NCBI GenBank assembly: GCA_019614645.1
Contig: JABWDB010000002.1
Location: 18,079,501 to 18,143,500, forward strand
Source: Stratiolaelaps scimitus
Lineage: Eukaryota > Arthropoda > Arachnida > Mesostigmata > Laelapidae
Direction of reading: 5' to 3'
DNA length: 64,000 nt
Shown one piece after another: positions 61,961 to 64,000 of this stretch (position 1 is its first letter; each line of letters opens with the position of its first letter). Under the pieces are notes generated by a model, which did not search any database, was not told the origin of the DNA, and saw only the letters and a list, made by a program, of their open reading frames with translations. Both the position numbers and the translations under genes were made by a program.

Positions 61961-64000
61961 ATAATTTGAACACATTGCAGATTTGATATATCCCGCTGGG
62001 AAAGTCTCGAAGGTCTTCGAGATCAACCGATTAGAAGTAAGGCGAGACGAGAGGTCCCTCTGAGTAGCCGACATTCGTAGTTTCATTAGCCGTCTATAGT
62101 TGAATATGCGAGAAAAAAGAGAACCTGGCCAATACTTACTTCCGACCTTCGATCTAGACCCGTTCACGCGTGCCTTCCACTCGTTGCCGATATCAACTCC
62201 CCCCGCTCCACCGTGTGTCCATTTGATGCGCGAGTCTCTGAATCAGTCCCGTCGTCCAATGTCATAACAATGAACCGCGATTATCTTGTTAAGAAGAGAT
62301 GCCTGATCTCTCTCACTCTCTCTCTTTCTCTCTACCTTATCAAATGGCTGTAATCAAATCTACGGCATCCATTATGACAGGTCATGGGCACATTTTCGGG
62401 TAAACCCATAACCGCCCTCAAGTTACGCACCATCGACAAACGTGTGGCGATCCTGATCTCCGCGCGTATCGTCGAATGCTTCCGTCAGAGAGCTTCCGGT
62501 CCGAGTGAATCTCACCGGCAGCACTCTGTCATCAGCTGTCATCACTGACCGTCGTTGTCATCATAGTGATTCGCTCTTTTTCGGCGATGACGATGACGAC
62601 GAGGTTTCGCCACCGTACGAATATATTGTCGAACGACGAAGAGGGTTGACGCAGCAGTGCGAACGCATCTCCGCCATCTCCCCCCCCCCCGTCTGTGTGT
62701 TTGTCAGGTTCCTCTAGTCTTTTATCGTTTCCATTTTCCAGTGGACCCGAGACGGAACGCCCACAATAGTGCCCATGATGTCTGCGGCTGCCGCGTGATT
62801 GTTGTCGTCGTCGTCGTTCTCTTTCATCATCGGTGTCGTCGGATCTGCGACCGTCGTCGCCCAGTCACTATGTTCGTTGTGAGCGGTGCTCAGTCAGACT
62901 CGAGCTAGAAAGAATCCCCAACTAGATCGAACTCGTCACTGCCATCGTCGATCGTAATGGTAGTCATGGTAGTCTCGGATACGGTCTCATGTTCACAGGC
63001 GTGCTATCGGGATCCCTGTTCATTCAAGGTTAGATTCATTTAGACAACAACATCAGCAGCAGCAATAGTTAGACGACAGCAGCAGCAGCAGTATATACTA
63101 TCTACTATACCTATATGCCTACCTGCTGAGGTATGGCGGAACCCATTTCTCTTTCTGTCGCCTATCTCAATTTCTTAAGAACTCTCTCTAGAAAATGACA
63201 AATTGACTGCCAACTGGACAGTGACCGATTCATCCCCGCCTACAGGGTGCACACAGATAGATGACAGTTAAACGAAGCCAGTTCTGCTTATCCGATGCCT
63301 ATTGCTCATATACCGCCAATCGCGTAGGCGTACGTAGAGGTGTCGGGTTCATCATGCAAACGATGTTCATGCTCCAACACGTCGTTCGAAGGACGTTGTC
63401 GACTACAGGGAGGGATGACCACATTTATAAGTCACTGTCCACATCTGCTGCTTTGCCGCTAAAAGCGAACGCTAGCGAAGACGAAAACGCGACTAGGGTC
63501 CCATCTCTTCGTTGGATTTAGGGTCTGTCTCTCGGACCATCCACTTCCAACGGCAACCAGGCTAAATCCTACAGCTCTGTGTACTCCGCTCTGTGTAGAT
63601 CTGCCGCCAAATGCCCGACCAGACGAAATGATCTGCGAGACGAAACGGTATAAGGCGATGTCGCAGAACATTAATAATAATGATTTATCTTCAAGAAAGC
63701 CGAACGATGACTGACAAAGATCAAGGAAGGCTATCGACACAACAAACAGACATACACAGATTACCGACAATGAGAACAATCGGCCCCATGGACCGTCAAG
63801 ATCTCGATTCTCGACGATGCAATCATGGCTCGAAAAGGCGAGGACGACGAGTGGCGGTTTGCGCCTCTGGGAGACACAAATGAAGTGTATACAACCCCCT
63901 GCTGTACTTATTGGAAACCAACTGAAGGATACCATATGTTCAAAATGCTTAATTAGTGTACAAATGTATTCGGAGATAATGTGAAATGTTCCCGTGCTGC
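61961..64000. other. Gene-free stretch to the window end
   Basis: It contains a CT-rich run at 62310-62333, short GAC and GTC trinucleotide runs at about 62586-62602 and 62800-62817, and a CAG run at 63077-63091. No recognisable gene or RNA. Confidence 0.45.

Overview
The window is nuclear DNA from a eukaryote, most likely an arthropod. It has spliced genes with GT-AG introns, AATAAA signals, more than twenty (TA)n tracts, (CT/GA)n and trinucleotide microsatellites, decayed LINE fragments and a tRNA-derived SINE. A Methuselah-type GPCR with a cysteine-rich ectodomain fits a chelicerate, perhaps a parasitiform mite. That taxonomic guess is inference from gene content and texture, not from any search.

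The genes lie mainly in the first 13 kb and at 30.3-36.5 kb. From left to right: a five-exon class B / Methuselah-like GPCR (+, 128-6467); a convergent ribulose-phosphate 3-epimerase gene, RPE (-, 7966-9337), with an unexplained exon-like ORF just downstream (7690-7893); and mitochondrial ribosomal protein MRPS28 (+, 11058-12914), divergent from RPE. A second cluster holds an unrecognised 305-aa protein with a Cys4 zinc-binding-like N terminus (-, 30586-31503). It is divergent from LSM8 (+, 32389-35902). A full-length TTI1 gene (+, 32637-35450) sits entirely inside the single LSM8 coding intron on the same strand. The shared upstream interval carries YY1-like and E2F-like motifs.

The stretches at 13-30 kb and 36-64 kb hold no recognisable cellular gene. 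They contain microsatellites, two decayed non-LTR retrotransposon ORF2 fragments (51.6-52.3 kb and 61.3-62.0 kb), four copies of a tRNA-derived SINE (three with visible target-site duplications), a 68-nt near-perfect foldback at 37.65 kb resembling a microRNA precursor, and a GC- and trinucleotide-rich belt at about 48-60 kb that may be the regulatory or 5' leader region of a gene outside the window.

The recognised genes are housekeeping genes of separate pathways: the pentose phosphate pathway, the mitoribosome, U6 snRNP / mRNA splicing, and PIKK assembly. The GPCR is the exception. They do not form a functional cluster. The most interesting structures are the LSM8/TTI1 nested pair, whose transcripts may be interleaved, the SINE family and the foldback.
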